Shown: piece after piece, positions 44,780 through 54,011 of the stretch | How the letters are laid out: every line of letters begins with the position of its first letter | Position numbering within the stretch: the first letter of the stretch is position 1 | Origin: Collinsella aerofaciens | GTDB taxonomy: Bacteria; Actinomycetota; Coriobacteriia; Coriobacteriales; Coriobacteriaceae | Assembly: GCA_030826265.1 (NCBI GenBank) | Contig: JAPJOH010000009.1 | Span: 1-64,000 of the forward strand | Length of the DNA: 64,000 nucleotides | Direction: 5' to 3' | Translations under genes and position numbers: made by a program | Notes under the pieces: generated by a model | Database searches by the model: none | Told to the model about the DNA's origin: nothing | What the model saw: the letters and a program-made list of their open reading frames with translations, nothing else

Positions 44780-46084
44780 TTAGGCCAGATGGTCTTGGAT
44801 CAGGTCGCAGATGGCTCGGGCGTCGTTGATGTTGATGGCTCGGGTCGCAAAGCCGGCGTCGAAGGCCTGACGCGCCAGGGCTTCGTTGCAGGCAAGGGCC
44901 AGCGTGTGACCGTCGACCAGGTCGAGCGAGCTCTTGCCGCGCAGACGGTCGACACCGGAGCGCGCGACGACGATGTTGTCGAAGCCCTCGGTCTTGTAGC
45001 CCTCGATGATCACCACGTCGACATCGTTGTAACGCGACAGCAGCTCGCGCGCGGGCATCTCGTCCTCCTCACGCGTGTCGGCGTACTCCGCCCAGCGCGT
45101 GGCGCAGATGAGGCCCACGTGCTTGGATCCGGCCTGGTGATGACGCCAGGTGTCCTTAGCGGGCACATCGATATCAAAGCCGTGGTGCCCGTGATGCTTG
45201 AGCGAACCCACGCGCAGGCCGCGGCGGGTGAGCTCGGCAATGACCTTCTCGACGAGCGTGGTCTTGCCCGAGTTTTGGTAGCCGATAAACGCGATCGCGG
45301 GGACAGCCGGAGTAGGAGCTACGGGCGCGACGGCGACGGGCGCGCTTGTGAGTGTGGCACCGTCAGCGGCCACGGCCTCAACAGCAGCGGCCTGACGCTC
45401 GGCACGATCCCACACGCCCGAGCGGCCGCCCTCCTTGTGCAGCAGGCGCACGTCGACGATCTCCATGCCGCGATCGACGGCCTTGCACATGTCGTAGATG
45501 GTCAGACACGCGGCACTCGCGCCGGTCAGGGCCTCCATCTCGATACCCGTCTTGCCCGTCACGCCGGCCGTAACCAGTACGTGAAAGCCAACCTGCCCGT
45601 CCGCGCGCGCCGGCGCCCAGCCCTCGGGCACGTCCTCGGCCGGCGTCCCCGCCGCAGCGATGGGCGCAATGTCGCACTTGCTCTTGGTAATGAGCAGCGG
45701 ATGGCACATGGGGATGATGTCGCTCGTGCGTTTGATGGCCATGATGCCCGCCACGCGCGCGCAGGCAAGCACGTCGCCCTTTTTGGCGCGGTCCTGCAGC
45801 ACCATGGCCTGCGTCTCGGGATGCATGAGGATGGTACCCTCGGCGATGGCAATGCGATGGGTCTCGGCCTTGTCGGACACGTCAACCATGCGTACCTCGC
45901 CCTTGGCGTCCACGTGCGTCAACTCGTCACGACGGGCGTCGCGGGCGGGCTCGGTGGCAGCGCTGGCAGACGGCTGCGCGGACGCGTCGGCATTACCAGC
46001 ATTCGCCGCAGCCGTGGCTTTGTGGGCAGACATCGCGGCCCTGCGAGCGGCCTTGGTGGCATCGGCGTACCTGCTCTTGGCCAT
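44780..46084 (-). CDS. MoaC-MobB fusion, molybdenum cofactor biosynthesis
   Basis: A 434-residue two-domain protein. Residues 1-50 are an Ala-rich extension. Residues 54-225 are MoaC, which with MoaA converts GTP to cyclic pyranopterin (KKGDVLACARVAGIMAIKRT and MEALTGASAACLTIYDMCK). Residues 226-262 are an Ala/Pro linker. From 263 comes MobB, a GTPase that helps guanylate molybdopterin, with P-loop GYQNSGKT (268-275). The fusion of steps 1 and last is unusual. The ATG at 46084 has GGAGG 8 bases upstream and is 4 bases after the moaA stop, so the two are co-expressed. No other moa/moe gene is in the window. Confidence 0.93.
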   Translation of the reverse strand: MAKSRYADATKAARRAAMSAHKATAAANAGNADASAQPSASAATEPARDARRDELTHVDAKGEVRMVDVSDKAETHRIAIAEGTILMHPETQAMVLQDRAKKGDVLACARVAGIMAIKRTSDIIPMCHPLLITKSKCDIAPIAAAGTPAEDVPEGWAPARADGQVGFHVLVTAGVTGKTGIEMEALTGASAACLTIYDMCKAVDRGMEIVDVRLLHKEGGRSGVWDRAERQAAAVEAVAADGATLTSAPVAVAPVAPTPAVPAIAFIGYQNSGKTTLVEKVIAELTRRGLRVGSLKHHGHHGFDIDVPAKDTWRHHQAGSKHVGLICATRWAEYADTREEDEMPARELLSRYNDVDVVIIEGYKTEGFDNIVVARSGVDRLRGKSSLDLVDGHTLALACNEALARQAFDAGFATRAININDARAICDLIQDHLA

Positions 46085-46088
46085 ATGA

Positions 46089-47144
46089 TCATCCTCCGAT
46101 TTGGGACATAAATCGTTGCGTGCCCTCAATTATCGCGTGTTCCTGCGGTTTGTGGGCCACGGCATCGCGCCAAATCGAAAGTACCTGCATATCATCACCA
46201 CGGCGCAGCGCCTCACGCACCGAATACTCGGCATCGCTAAACAGGCACGGACGCACGTTGCCATCGGCCGTCAGGCGCAGACGGTTGCAATTCGCGCAAA
46301 AATGGTTGGACATGGCGCTGATGAAGCCAACCGTTCCCGCCGCACCCGGAAAGTGCCAATAGCGCGCAGGGCCCGCACCAGCAGGAGCGTCGTTGATGTC
46401 GAGCGGCTCGAGCTCGCCCAGTCCCGCCGCGGTGGCCCCGGCATTGATGCGCGCCCGCAGCTCGTCGCTCGGCACGGTATCGCTCACGTCCCACAGCTCG
46501 GGATTGAGCGCGGGCGCATGCGGGTCCACAGCGCAATGCGAGCTGGTGCGCTCGTCGCCGATGGGCATGTATTCGATAAAGCGCAGGTGGATGGGGCGGT
46601 CGACGGTCAGCCGTGCGAGGGCCGCCACATCCTGGTTGAGCCGGCGCACCACAACGCAGTTGACCTTAACGGGCTCAAAGCCCCAAGCCAGCGCCGCGTC
46701 GACGCCGGCCATGGTCTGCTCGAGTCGACCCAGGCGCGTGATCTTTCCAAACAGCTCGGGGTCGAGTGTGTCGAGCGAAATGTTGACGCGGTTAAGCCCG
46801 GCATCCTTGAGCTGCGGCGCTAGCTTGGGCAGCAGGGCGCCGTTGGTGGTGAGCGAGATGTCCTCGATCTGCGGAATCGCGCGGATGTCACGAATGAGCG
46901 GGATGATACGGCGGCTGACCAGCGGCTCGCCACCCGTCAGGCGCACGCGGCGAATGCCCTCTCCCGCCACCAGGCGCACAAAGCGGGCGATTTCCTCGGC
47001 GCTGAGCAGCTCGTCGTGCGCGCGGGGCACCACGCCATCGGCCGGCATGCAGTAAATGCAGCGGAAATTGCACTTGTCGGTAACGGCAATGCGCAGGTAG
47101 TTGATATCGCGGCCAAAACCGTCATGTTGCACGTGCCCGTCCAC
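46089..47144 (-). CDS. moaA: GTP 3',8-cyclase MoaA
   Basis: Radical-SAM enzyme that starts molybdopterin synthesis from GTP. The first cluster is CNFRCIYC (C25, C29, C32), and the C-terminal cluster lies in CANCNRLRLTADGNVRPC. Length 351 is slightly longer than usual (about 330). It starts at GTG (47144) behind GGGGAGGG. The canonical C-terminal GG needed for activity is present (ends QIGG). Confidence 0.96.
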   Translation of the reverse strand: MDGHVQHDGFGRDINYLRIAVTDKCNFRCIYCMPADGVVPRAHDELLSAEEIARFVRLVAGEGIRRVRLTGGEPLVSRRIIPLIRDIRAIPQIEDISLTTNGALLPKLAPQLKDAGLNRVNISLDTLDPELFGKITRLGRLEQTMAGVDAALAWGFEPVKVNCVVVRRLNQDVAALARLTVDRPIHLRFIEYMPIGDERTSSHCAVDPHAPALNPELWDVSDTVPSDELRARINAGATAAGLGELEPLDINDAPAGAGPARYWHFPGAAGTVGFISAMSNHFCANCNRLRLTADGNVRPCLFSDAEYSVREALRRGDDMQVLSIWRDAVAHKPQEHAIIEGTQRFMSQIGG

Positions 47145-47276
47145 GCAGCCCTCCCCTCACGCGGCGTTTTATTCTTCGGAAAACATAATACCCCACGAGA
47201 GAATCACGCCGACACCCGTATGACAGGACAGGTCGCTTCGAGCAAAACGGACTTTCCAAGCCCATCCTCAGCACGC

Positions 47277-47341
47277 AAACCATCACAACATTCGATGCTT
47301 TTCCCGTTTTTGGCAAAAAACGTCGAATGTTGTGATGGTTT
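47277..47341. repeat. CATCACAACATTCGA hairpin repeat, copy 3
   Basis: AAACCATCACAACATTCGA and its exact inverse (47323-47341), about 38 bp after the stop of the orphan gene at 47380. Confidence 0.9.
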
Positions 47342-47379
47342 GCCTGCCCACGGCACCCCGCAGAAGGACCGGAACGTCC

Positions 47380-48417
47380 CTAAAGGCCGCCGTCCCAGTG
47401 CCGAATCACGAATTCTCGCAGGTCGTTCTGACGTTTCTGAAACGCTTCGCTTCGATCGCACTTGAGGCCCATAGCGAGCGCGATGGCGTTCATCGCCCGG
47501 TGCAATTGCAGCTGGTGGGCAAACTGAGTCCCGGTAAGGACGATCATCCTAAAGCCCAGCGCGCTCAGCACGGTCATACGCTCCGCATCCGACGCGCTGC
47601 GCTGTTTATCAAGATGGTCCGAGCCGTTGTATTCAATCCCCGTACCGCTCGCAGGCGCATATACGTCGATCTCGAAATACCCGGACTTAGCGAGATATTT
47701 GAACTCGCTGGGAACATCGACCCGATGGTTGAGCTCGACCTTGGCGTGTCCCAGCCCTCCCTGGGAACGTTTTGCTACGACCATGATTGCGGTGGCCGTC
47801 TCCATGGGCGACCGCGCGCCATCATGCACGCGCTTGAGCACGGTGGCCGCGCGTATAGCCCCCTGGCGAGATCGGTTCTCATTGCAATAAGCAATCAAAT
47901 CGGCAACGGTGTACCTCTGCCCCATCTCGATATAATCGCCTGTCGACAGATGATTCAAATGGTATCGGGCACAGATTTCGTAGCCATATTCCAGCTGCTC
48001 GGGCTCGCTCATCCACGAACCCGCTTGGACAAAGCACATGACCTCATCAACCACCAGAAGGCCCTCTGCCACCTCGATAAGATGGCTTGGAGGTACCGGC
48101 GCTCCAAACACGTGGCACCTAAATCCAGCCGGCGTCGAGCGCTCAAAATCGAAGTTGACGAGCGTGTCGATATGATCGAGCTCTTCTCGTGGAATACCGA
48201 GCGAAACCAGATAGTCGGCAACGATCCCAACTGCCGTCGAAGCCCTCAGTCCCTTGGCATCGAGTCCCAATTTGGGCAGGCTCGCGGTCGGCTCCGCCTC
48301 GTTAGCAAGCGAGTCCTCATCGTATAGGCTACTTGCCCGCGAGAGCGGCTCGGACGGGCGCGCCACGTTGTGGTACAGCCAGGCGGTCTTATGGGACAGG
48401 ACGATCGGCAGGTCCAT
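47380..48417 (-). CDS. Orphan protein with DUF559/Vsr-like C-terminal domain
   Basis: A 345-residue protein I do not recognise by name. The C-terminal third (about 240-330) has YFEIDVYAPASG, then GIEYNGSDH and a D-x-x-R spacing, resembling DUF559/Vsr-like endonuclease folds (E/D...ExD...IEY). The N-terminal part resembles AbiEi-like winged-helix proteins in mood only; this is weak. Its ATG at 48417 lacks a strong ribosome-binding site. It is flanked on both sides by copies of the same hairpin repeat in the same orientation, hinting at a mobile or repeatedly copied cassette. Whether the nuclease residues are complete is uncertain. Confidence 0.6.
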   Translation of the reverse strand: MDLPIVLSHKTAWLYHNVARPSEPLSRASSLYDEDSLANEAEPTASLPKLGLDAKGLRASTAVGIVADYLVSLGIPREELDHIDTLVNFDFERSTPAGFRCHVFGAPVPPSHLIEVAEGLLVVDEVMCFVQAGSWMSEPEQLEYGYEICARYHLNHLSTGDYIEMGQRYTVADLIAYCNENRSRQGAIRAATVLKRVHDGARSPMETATAIMVVAKRSQGGLGHAKVELNHRVDVPSEFKYLAKSGYFEIDVYAPASGTGIEYNGSDHLDKQRSASDAERMTVLSALGFRMIVLTGTQFAHQLQLHRAMNAIALAMGLKCDRSEAFQKRQNDLREFVIRHWDGGL

Positions 48418-48518
48418 GAGCCCTCCAATGGAGTCGGATAACCAACCTTATTCCCCTGCTCACGGGTTCGCACACCTTCGTGCGCAAGAAAGCGATTCCA
48501 CCCGGTCGAGTGGCAGAA

Positions 48519-48583
48519 AAACCATCACAACATTCGATGCTTTTCCCGATTTTGGCGAAAAGTGTCGAATGTTGTGATGGTTT
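48519..48583. repeat. CATCACAACATTCGA hairpin repeat, copy 4
   Basis: Arms CATCACAACATTCGA (48523-48537) and its inverse (48565-48579) with CTTTTC/GAAAAG in the loop; same orientation as copy 3. Lies between the ABC exporter and the orphan gene. Confidence 0.9.
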
Positions 48584-48632
48584 GAGTCGAGGTGAGGAGC
48601 ACGGAGGGGTCAAAGCATCGTGCTCGAACGGG

Positions 48633-50531
48633 TTAATCCAACTCTTTTAAGCCATGCGCCAGCTGCCAGTACTCGCCGTGCTGGGCGAGCAACTCTTCGT
48701 GCGTGCCGCGCTCGATGATGCGGCCGTGTTCGAGGACCATGATGGCGTCGGCGTCGCGGACGGTGGACAGGCGGTGCGCGATCATAAACGTGGTGCGTCC
48801 GCGCATGATGCGGTCCATACCGCGCTCGATGAGCTTTTCGGTACGCGTGTCAATGGAGCTCGTGGCCTCGTCCAGGATGAGCACCGGCGGATCGGCGACG
48901 GCCACGCGCGCGATGGCGAGCAGCTGACGCTGACCCTGCGACAGGTTGGCGCCGTCGGCCGTGACCGGTGTGTCGTAGCCCCGCGGCAGGCGGCGGATAA
49001 ACGAGTCTGCGCAGGCGGCCTCGGCAGCGGCGCGCACCTCCTCGTCGGTCGCGTCGAGCTTGCCAAAGCGGATGTTCTGCGCAATGGTGCCGCTAAACAG
49101 GTGCGTGTCCTGCAGCACAATGCCGAGCGACCCGCGCAGGCTGGCCTTGGCAATGTGCTTGACGTCGATGCCGTCGTACGTGATCTCGCCGTCATCGACC
49201 TCGTAGAAGCGGTTGATGAGGTTGGTAATGGTCGTCTTGCCGGCGCCCGTGGAGCCCACAAACGCAATCTTTTGCCCCGGCTTGGCAAACAGGTTGAGGT
49301 CCGTGAGCACGCGGGCGCCCGGCACGTAGGAAAAGTCCACGGCATGGAAGCGCACGTCGCCGGCAAGCGGGACCAAGCCGCACGTGAGCTCGGTGCCGTC
49401 GGTGGCCACCGCGCGACCCGACTCATCAACGGCTGCCACGTCATGCAAGTGCCCGTAGACGCCCACGCCCTGGCCCTCGGGAATCTTCCACGCCCACGCG
49501 GCGTCGCCCGTCTGCACCAGCTCCACGCAGCCCTCGTCCACCTCGGGCTTAAGGTCCATAGCCGCAAACAGGCGCTCGGCACCGGCCAGTGCGTTAAGCA
49601 AGAAGTTGCCGAGCTGCGTAAACTGGTTGATGGGCATGGCGGCCTGGCGCACAAAGACCAGGTAGCTCGCGAGCGCACCTACGTCGGCGAGTCCCTTGAT
49701 GCAGAGCATGCCGCCCGCCACGGCGACGATGGCATAGTTGACGTAGCCAATCACGACGGTCATGGGCACCATGGAGTTGGCATAGCTCACGGCGGCGGTG
49801 CCGGTGCGGCGAAGCTCGTCGTTGCGGCAGGCAAAGCCGGCAACATTCGCCGCCTCGCGGTTAAAGACCTTGATGACCTTTTGGCCCGAGACCATCTCTT
49901 CGATATATCCGTCCAGGTCGCCAAGCGATGCCTGCTGGGCAGCAAAGAAACGCTTAGAGCGCGCGCCCGAGTAGCGCGCATACAGCACAATGGCCGCATC
50001 GCACACGAGCGTGATAATCGTGAGCTGCCAGTTAAGGATGATGAGCATGGCCGTGGTGCCCACAACCTGAATGGCGGCCTGAATCACGTTGGCAAAGCTG
50101 TTGTTAAGCGCCTCGGAGACGGTGTCGACGTCATTGGTGAAAAAGCTCATGATGTCGCCCGAGCGCGTGCTGTCAAAATAACTGAGCGGCAGCGTCTGGA
50201 TGTGCGCAAACAGGTCGCGGCGAATATCGGACACCACGCGTTGGGCCGCGCGCACCATGATCTGCGAGTAGCCCAGGGCCGAGAGCACGCCCGCGGCGTA
50301 GATGACCGCCGTCAGGATGACCTGCTTGGCGAGCAGTTCCTCCCCGCCCGTAGCCAAACCGTTAACGATGGGGCGCACCATGTAGGTGCCGGCGAGGCTC
50401 GCGATGGCGGCAACGGAGGCGAGCACGCCCACCGCGAGCAGCGAGAACTTGGCATGCCCCATGTAGGAGAGCAAGCGACGCACGGTGCGCTTGAGGTCGG
50501 CCGGGCGCGCTTGGGCTGCGGTCTTAGGCAT
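48633..50531 (-). CDS. Heterodimeric ABC exporter subunit, second gene
   Basis: A 632-residue half-transporter: six membrane helices then an ATPase with GSTGAGKTTI Walker A, LSQGQRQLLAIAR signature and DEATSSID. Between them (about 340-380) is an insertion of loop sequence. The start is the ATG at 50531, 8 bases inside the end of the partner gene; upstream reading in this frame is a shadow of that gene. Together they resemble multidrug exporters of the LmrCD/BmrCD kind. Confidence 0.92.
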   Translation of the reverse strand: MPKTAAQARPADLKRTVRRLLSYMGHAKFSLLAVGVLASVAAIASLAGTYMVRPIVNGLATGGEELLAKQVILTAVIYAAGVLSALGYSQIMVRAAQRVVSDIRRDLFAHIQTLPLSYFDSTRSGDIMSFFTNDVDTVSEALNNSFANVIQAAIQVVGTTAMLIILNWQLTIITLVCDAAIVLYARYSGARSKRFFAAQQASLGDLDGYIEEMVSGQKVIKVFNREAANVAGFACRNDELRRTGTAAVSYANSMVPMTVVIGYVNYAIVAVAGGMLCIKGLADVGALASYLVFVRQAAMPINQFTQLGNFLLNALAGAERLFAAMDLKPEVDEGCVELVQTGDAAWAWKIPEGQGVGVYGHLHDVAAVDESGRAVATDGTELTCGLVPLAGDVRFHAVDFSYVPGARVLTDLNLFAKPGQKIAFVGSTGAGKTTITNLINRFYEVDDGEITYDGIDVKHIAKASLRGSLGIVLQDTHLFSGTIAQNIRFGKLDATDEEVRAAAEAACADSFIRRLPRGYDTPVTADGANLSQGQRQLLAIARVAVADPPVLILDEATSSIDTRTEKLIERGMDRIMRGRTTFMIAHRLSTVRDADAIMVLEHGRIIERGTHEELLAQHGEYWQLAHGLKELD

Positions 50532-52353
50532 GGCACTCACCCCCTTCCAAGGGTGATCCGCATGCGACGGAGGAAAACGGATCATTCGCGCAGCCACCGT
50601 CGCTGCCGCCGACGGCGTCCGCGTTCCTCGCAAACTCCATCTGCGAGGCGTAAATCTCCTGGTATATGTTGTCGCCCGCCAGCAGTTCCTCGTGCGTGCC
50701 CACGCCGTGGACACGACCGTCGTCCAGCACCACAATGCGATTGGCATCCATGATGCTCGCGATGCGCTGGGCGATGATGAGCACGGTCGTATCGGGAATC
50801 CGAGCGATGTGCTCGCGAATCTTAGCGTCGGTCGCCATATCGACCGCGCTGGTGGAGTCATCAAAAATGAGCACGCGCGGATGCTTGAGCAGCGTGCGCG
50901 CGATGCACAGGCGTTGCTTCTGGCCACCCGAAACACCGGCGCCGCCTTGGCCCAACTCGCCGTCCAGCCCGCCGATGCGATCGAGGAACTCGTCCACGCA
51001 CGCCGCGCGGCAAGCCGCGAGGAGCTCATCGTCCGACGCCTGCGGATTGCCCCACTGCAGGTTCTCGCGCACGGTACCCGTAAACAGCACATTCTTTTGC
51101 AGCACAATGCCCACAGCGTCGCGTAGAGTCGCGAGGTCGTAGTCGCGCACGTCGCGTCCGCCCACAAGCACGGCGCCTTCGGTGGCGTCGTACAGGCGCG
51201 CAATCAGCTGCACAAGTGAGCTCTTGCCCGAGCCCGTGCCGCCGAGGATGCCCACCGTCGAGCCGCTCTCGATGCGAAGGTCGATATGCTCGAGCACATC
51301 CTCGGCTGCATCCGCGCGGTATTTAAAGGAAACGTCGCGAAACTCGATACTGCCGTCCGCTGGCGCCGCAATCGCGAGGTCTCCCGCGGGGTTGACGATA
51401 AAGGGCTCCTCATCGAGCACCTCGGCGATACGGCCCACACTCGTAAGAGCGCGCGTGAGCAGCAAAAACACGTTGGAAATCATCATGAGCGAATTCATGA
51501 TCAGCAGCACGTAGCTCATAAAGCCCGTGAGCGAGCCCACGCCCAGCTTGCCGGCGAGAATCATGCGGCCGCCAATCCACAGGATGGAGAGCGCAGCCAC
51601 GTACATCGACAGCTGAAACACCGGCAGGTTGAGCACCGCGCTGCCAAAGGTCTTTGTCGCAGTGCGCGCGAGCTCGGTATTGACGGTGTCGAACTTGGCC
51701 TCCTCGTGCTCGGTACGAACGTAGGCCTTGACGGCACGCACGGCGGTGAGGTCTTCCTGTACCACGCCGTTGAGGTGGTCCATCGAGGTCTGGAGTTGGC
51801 GGTAGAGCGGACTGACGCGATAGGTGATGGCGCCCAGTACGATTGCCAGCACGGGCAAGATGATCGCAAAGACGGTGGCGAGCGGGCGCGACAGCATCAG
51901 CGCGTAGATAAGGCCGACGATAAGCGTCACCGGGCCGCGCACCATAGGGCGAAAGCCGTTGCCCACAGCATTTTGGATAACGGTGATGTCCGTGGTCATG
52001 CGGGTGACGAGCGAGCTGGCGTCGTAGTTGTCCAGGTTACCAAAAGCGAGCGTCTGAATCTTTTTGTGCTCGGCCTCGCGCAGGTTAGCGCCTAGGCCCG
52101 AGGCAACGCGGGCGGACGTGCGGGCATAACCCAAGCCCAGTACCAGCGAAAGCGCAGCGCACACCAACATGTACGCGCCCTGCAGCAGCATGTAGTTGAT
52201 ATCACCCGCAGGCACGCCCACATCGATGATGTTGGCCATGATGACCGGGATAAACAGCTCGAGCACCGTCTCGACCGACACAAAGAACACGCCGAGGATG
52301 GCATCGCGACGGTATGTCCCTAGATAGGAAAACAGTATTTTGAGATTGCGCAC
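50524..52353 (-). CDS. Heterodimeric ABC exporter subunit, first gene
   Basis: A 609-residue half-transporter with six helices and an ATPase: GGTGSGKSS Walker A, VSGGQKQRLCIAR signature, FDDSTSAVD Walker B, where the Walker B glutamate is replaced by Asp-Ser. In heterodimeric exporters one site is commonly degenerate; this fits. GTG start at 52353; the ribosome-binding region GGGGGTTG is moderate. Overlaps its partner by 8 bases. Confidence 0.92.
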   Translation of the reverse strand: MRNLKILFSYLGTYRRDAILGVFFVSVETVLELFIPVIMANIIDVGVPAGDINYMLLQGAYMLVCAALSLVLGLGYARTSARVASGLGANLREAEHKKIQTLAFGNLDNYDASSLVTRMTTDITVIQNAVGNGFRPMVRGPVTLIVGLIYALMLSRPLATVFAIILPVLAIVLGAITYRVSPLYRQLQTSMDHLNGVVQEDLTAVRAVKAYVRTEHEEAKFDTVNTELARTATKTFGSAVLNLPVFQLSMYVAALSILWIGGRMILAGKLGVGSLTGFMSYVLLIMNSLMMISNVFLLLTRALTSVGRIAEVLDEEPFIVNPAGDLAIAAPADGSIEFRDVSFKYRADAAEDVLEHIDLRIESGSTVGILGGTGSGKSSLVQLIARLYDATEGAVLVGGRDVRDYDLATLRDAVGIVLQKNVLFTGTVRENLQWGNPQASDDELLAACRAACVDEFLDRIGGLDGELGQGGAGVSGGQKQRLCIARTLLKHPRVLIFDDSTSAVDMATDAKIREHIARIPDTTVLIIAQRIASIMDANRIVVLDDGRVHGVGTHEELLAGDNIYQEIYASQMEFARNADAVGGSDGGCANDPFSSVACGSPLEGGECHA

Positions 52354-52540
52354 GCAGGTTCAACCCCCATCAAACGTTGTTCGCAAACGCACGTATTATT
52401 GCGCGCCGAATAATGGTGTCAAGTATTCCGAAATCGTTTTCTGCAAGGTTAGCGCCGGCGGCGAGTTCTCGTGATGTGTGTCCATATTCACTCGGAATAA
52501 TGGTGCGCGAGACTTTTTCGCTCCGGCGTCATCACAAACC

Positions 52541-52571
52541 TTGACTCTACAATCGTTATAGGGTTTTCACT
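52541..52571 (+). promoter_or_regulatory. Candidate MerR-type operator/promoter of the MATE gene
   Basis: TTGACT (-35 like, 52541) is followed by an imperfect 21-bp palindrome ACTCTACAAT-CGTTATAGGGT (52544-52564), so a -10 would sit about 19 bp downstream of the -35. A long spacer spanned by a dyad is the mark of MerR-controlled promoters; a MerR gene lies two genes downstream. The -10 itself (TTCACT) is poor. Confidence 0.5.
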
Positions 52572-52611
52572 ACACTGGTACGTAAACAAACCCGGCCAGA
52601 AAGCCCCGCCC

Positions 52612-53958
52612 ATGGAACACGACCTCACACGCGGCAATGTCCTTAAGACCATCGCGGTCTTTGCCCTGCCTTATATGCTCTCGTACTTTTTGCAGATGCT
52701 CTACGGCATGGCCGACCTGTACATGATGGGGCAGTTTAGCGGCGCCGCCGGCATCACCGCCGTGGGTAATGGCGCGCAGACGCTCTATATCATTACCGTG
52801 ACGCTCGTGGGCCTGGCCATGGGAACGACGGTCATCGTCGGCCATGCCGTGGGCTCGCGCCGCTTCGACCGCGCCGAGACCGCCATCGGCAATACCATCA
52901 CGCTGTTTATGGGCGTCTCGGTGGTACTGGCCGTCATCTTGTTTGCACTATGCCCGCAGGTTGTGGCGCTCATTGGCACGCCGCCCGAGGCGGTCGAAGG
53001 CACCGCCGCCTACCTGCGTATCTGCTTTGTCGGCATTCCGTTTATTGCCGCATACAACATTCTCTCGGCCATCTTTCGCGGCCTTGGCGATTCGCGCTCG
53101 CCCATGTACGTGATCGGCGTGGCATGCATCATCAACATCGCGCTCGATTTTCTGCTTATCGGCCACATGGGGCTCGGCCCCGTGGGCGCGGCACTCGGCA
53201 CGGTAACCGCCCAGACGGCAAGCGTTGCCCTCGCGCTTGTGTGGCTTAAGAGCCGCCGCACGAACATCCACGTTAAGCGCAGCGACCTGCGCCCCCAGCC
53301 CGAGGTGCTCGGCAGTATTCTTAAGATCGGCGTGCCCGTGGCAGTACAGGACGGCTGCATCCAGGTGGCTTTTATGTTTATCACCGTCATCGCCAACCAT
53401 CGCGGCCTGGTCGACGCCGCCGCCGTGGGCCTGGTCGAGAAGATGATCAGCTTTTTGTTCATTGTGCCGAGTTCCATGGGTGCCACCGTCAGCGCGCTCA
53501 CGGCGCAAAACGCCGGCGCGGGCAAGGGCGACCGTGCACGTCAGGTACTCAAGGACGCCATGACCATATCGGTAGTGTACGGCTGCCTAATCACGGTGCT
53601 GATGTGGCTGGTGGCGCCGGCGTTTATCGGCTTTTTTGCCAAGGACCCCGCGGTGGTCGCGGCCGGCACCGGCTATATGCACAGTTATATTTTCGACGCA
53701 ATCTTTGCCGGCATCCACATTTGCTTTAGCGGCTTTTTCGCTGCGTATGGCAAGAGTTACATCGGCTTTGCGCACAACGTGCTGGCGGTGGCGCTCATTC
53801 GCGTGCCCGGCGCCTGGCTGCTGTCGAACGCCTATTCCGATACGTTGTTTCCCATGGGCATCGCCTCGCCGTGCGGATCGATTTTGTCGGCAGTCATCTG
53901 TGTTGTCGCATTTACCGTACTCAACCGCCGCGGAGCTTTTGACAAACTGATGGCGTAG
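52612..53958 (+). CDS. MATE-family multidrug efflux transporter
   Basis: A 448-residue sodium or proton antiporter with about 12 membrane segments in two homologous halves. Starts MEHDLTRGNVLKTIAVFALP, a typical DinF/NorM-like N-terminus, and has the paired GGSS-like polar segments of MATE halves (FRGLGDSRSPM). The ribosome-binding site is weak. It lies 53 bp before the frameshifted MerR gene, in the same direction. Confidence 0.93.
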   Translation: MEHDLTRGNVLKTIAVFALPYMLSYFLQMLYGMADLYMMGQFSGAAGITAVGNGAQTLYIITVTLVGLAMGTTVIVGHAVGSRRFDRAETAIGNTITLFMGVSVVLAVILFALCPQVVALIGTPPEAVEGTAAYLRICFVGIPFIAAYNILSAIFRGLGDSRSPMYVIGVACIINIALDFLLIGHMGLGPVGAALGTVTAQTASVALALVWLKSRRTNIHVKRSDLRPQPEVLGSILKIGVPVAVQDGCIQVAFMFITVIANHRGLVDAAAVGLVEKMISFLFIVPSSMGATVSALTAQNAGAGKGDRARQVLKDAMTISVVYGCLITVLMWLVAPAFIGFFAKDPAVVAAGTGYMHSYIFDAIFAGIHICFSGFFAAYGKSYIGFAHNVLAVALIRVPGAWLLSNAYSDTLFPMGIASPCGSILSAVICVVAFTVLNRRGAFDKLMA

Positions 53959-54011
53959 CGGGGCAACGCGAGCCTGGCGCCCTCCCCGACCCTATTGAAA
54001 GGAGCTGTCCT

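Noticed and set aside
51182..51203. Upstream extension of the second ABC exporter gene to about 51203
   Set aside because: That part is the shadow of the first exporter gene; the ATG at 50531 with a ribosome-binding site in the overlap fits the family start.
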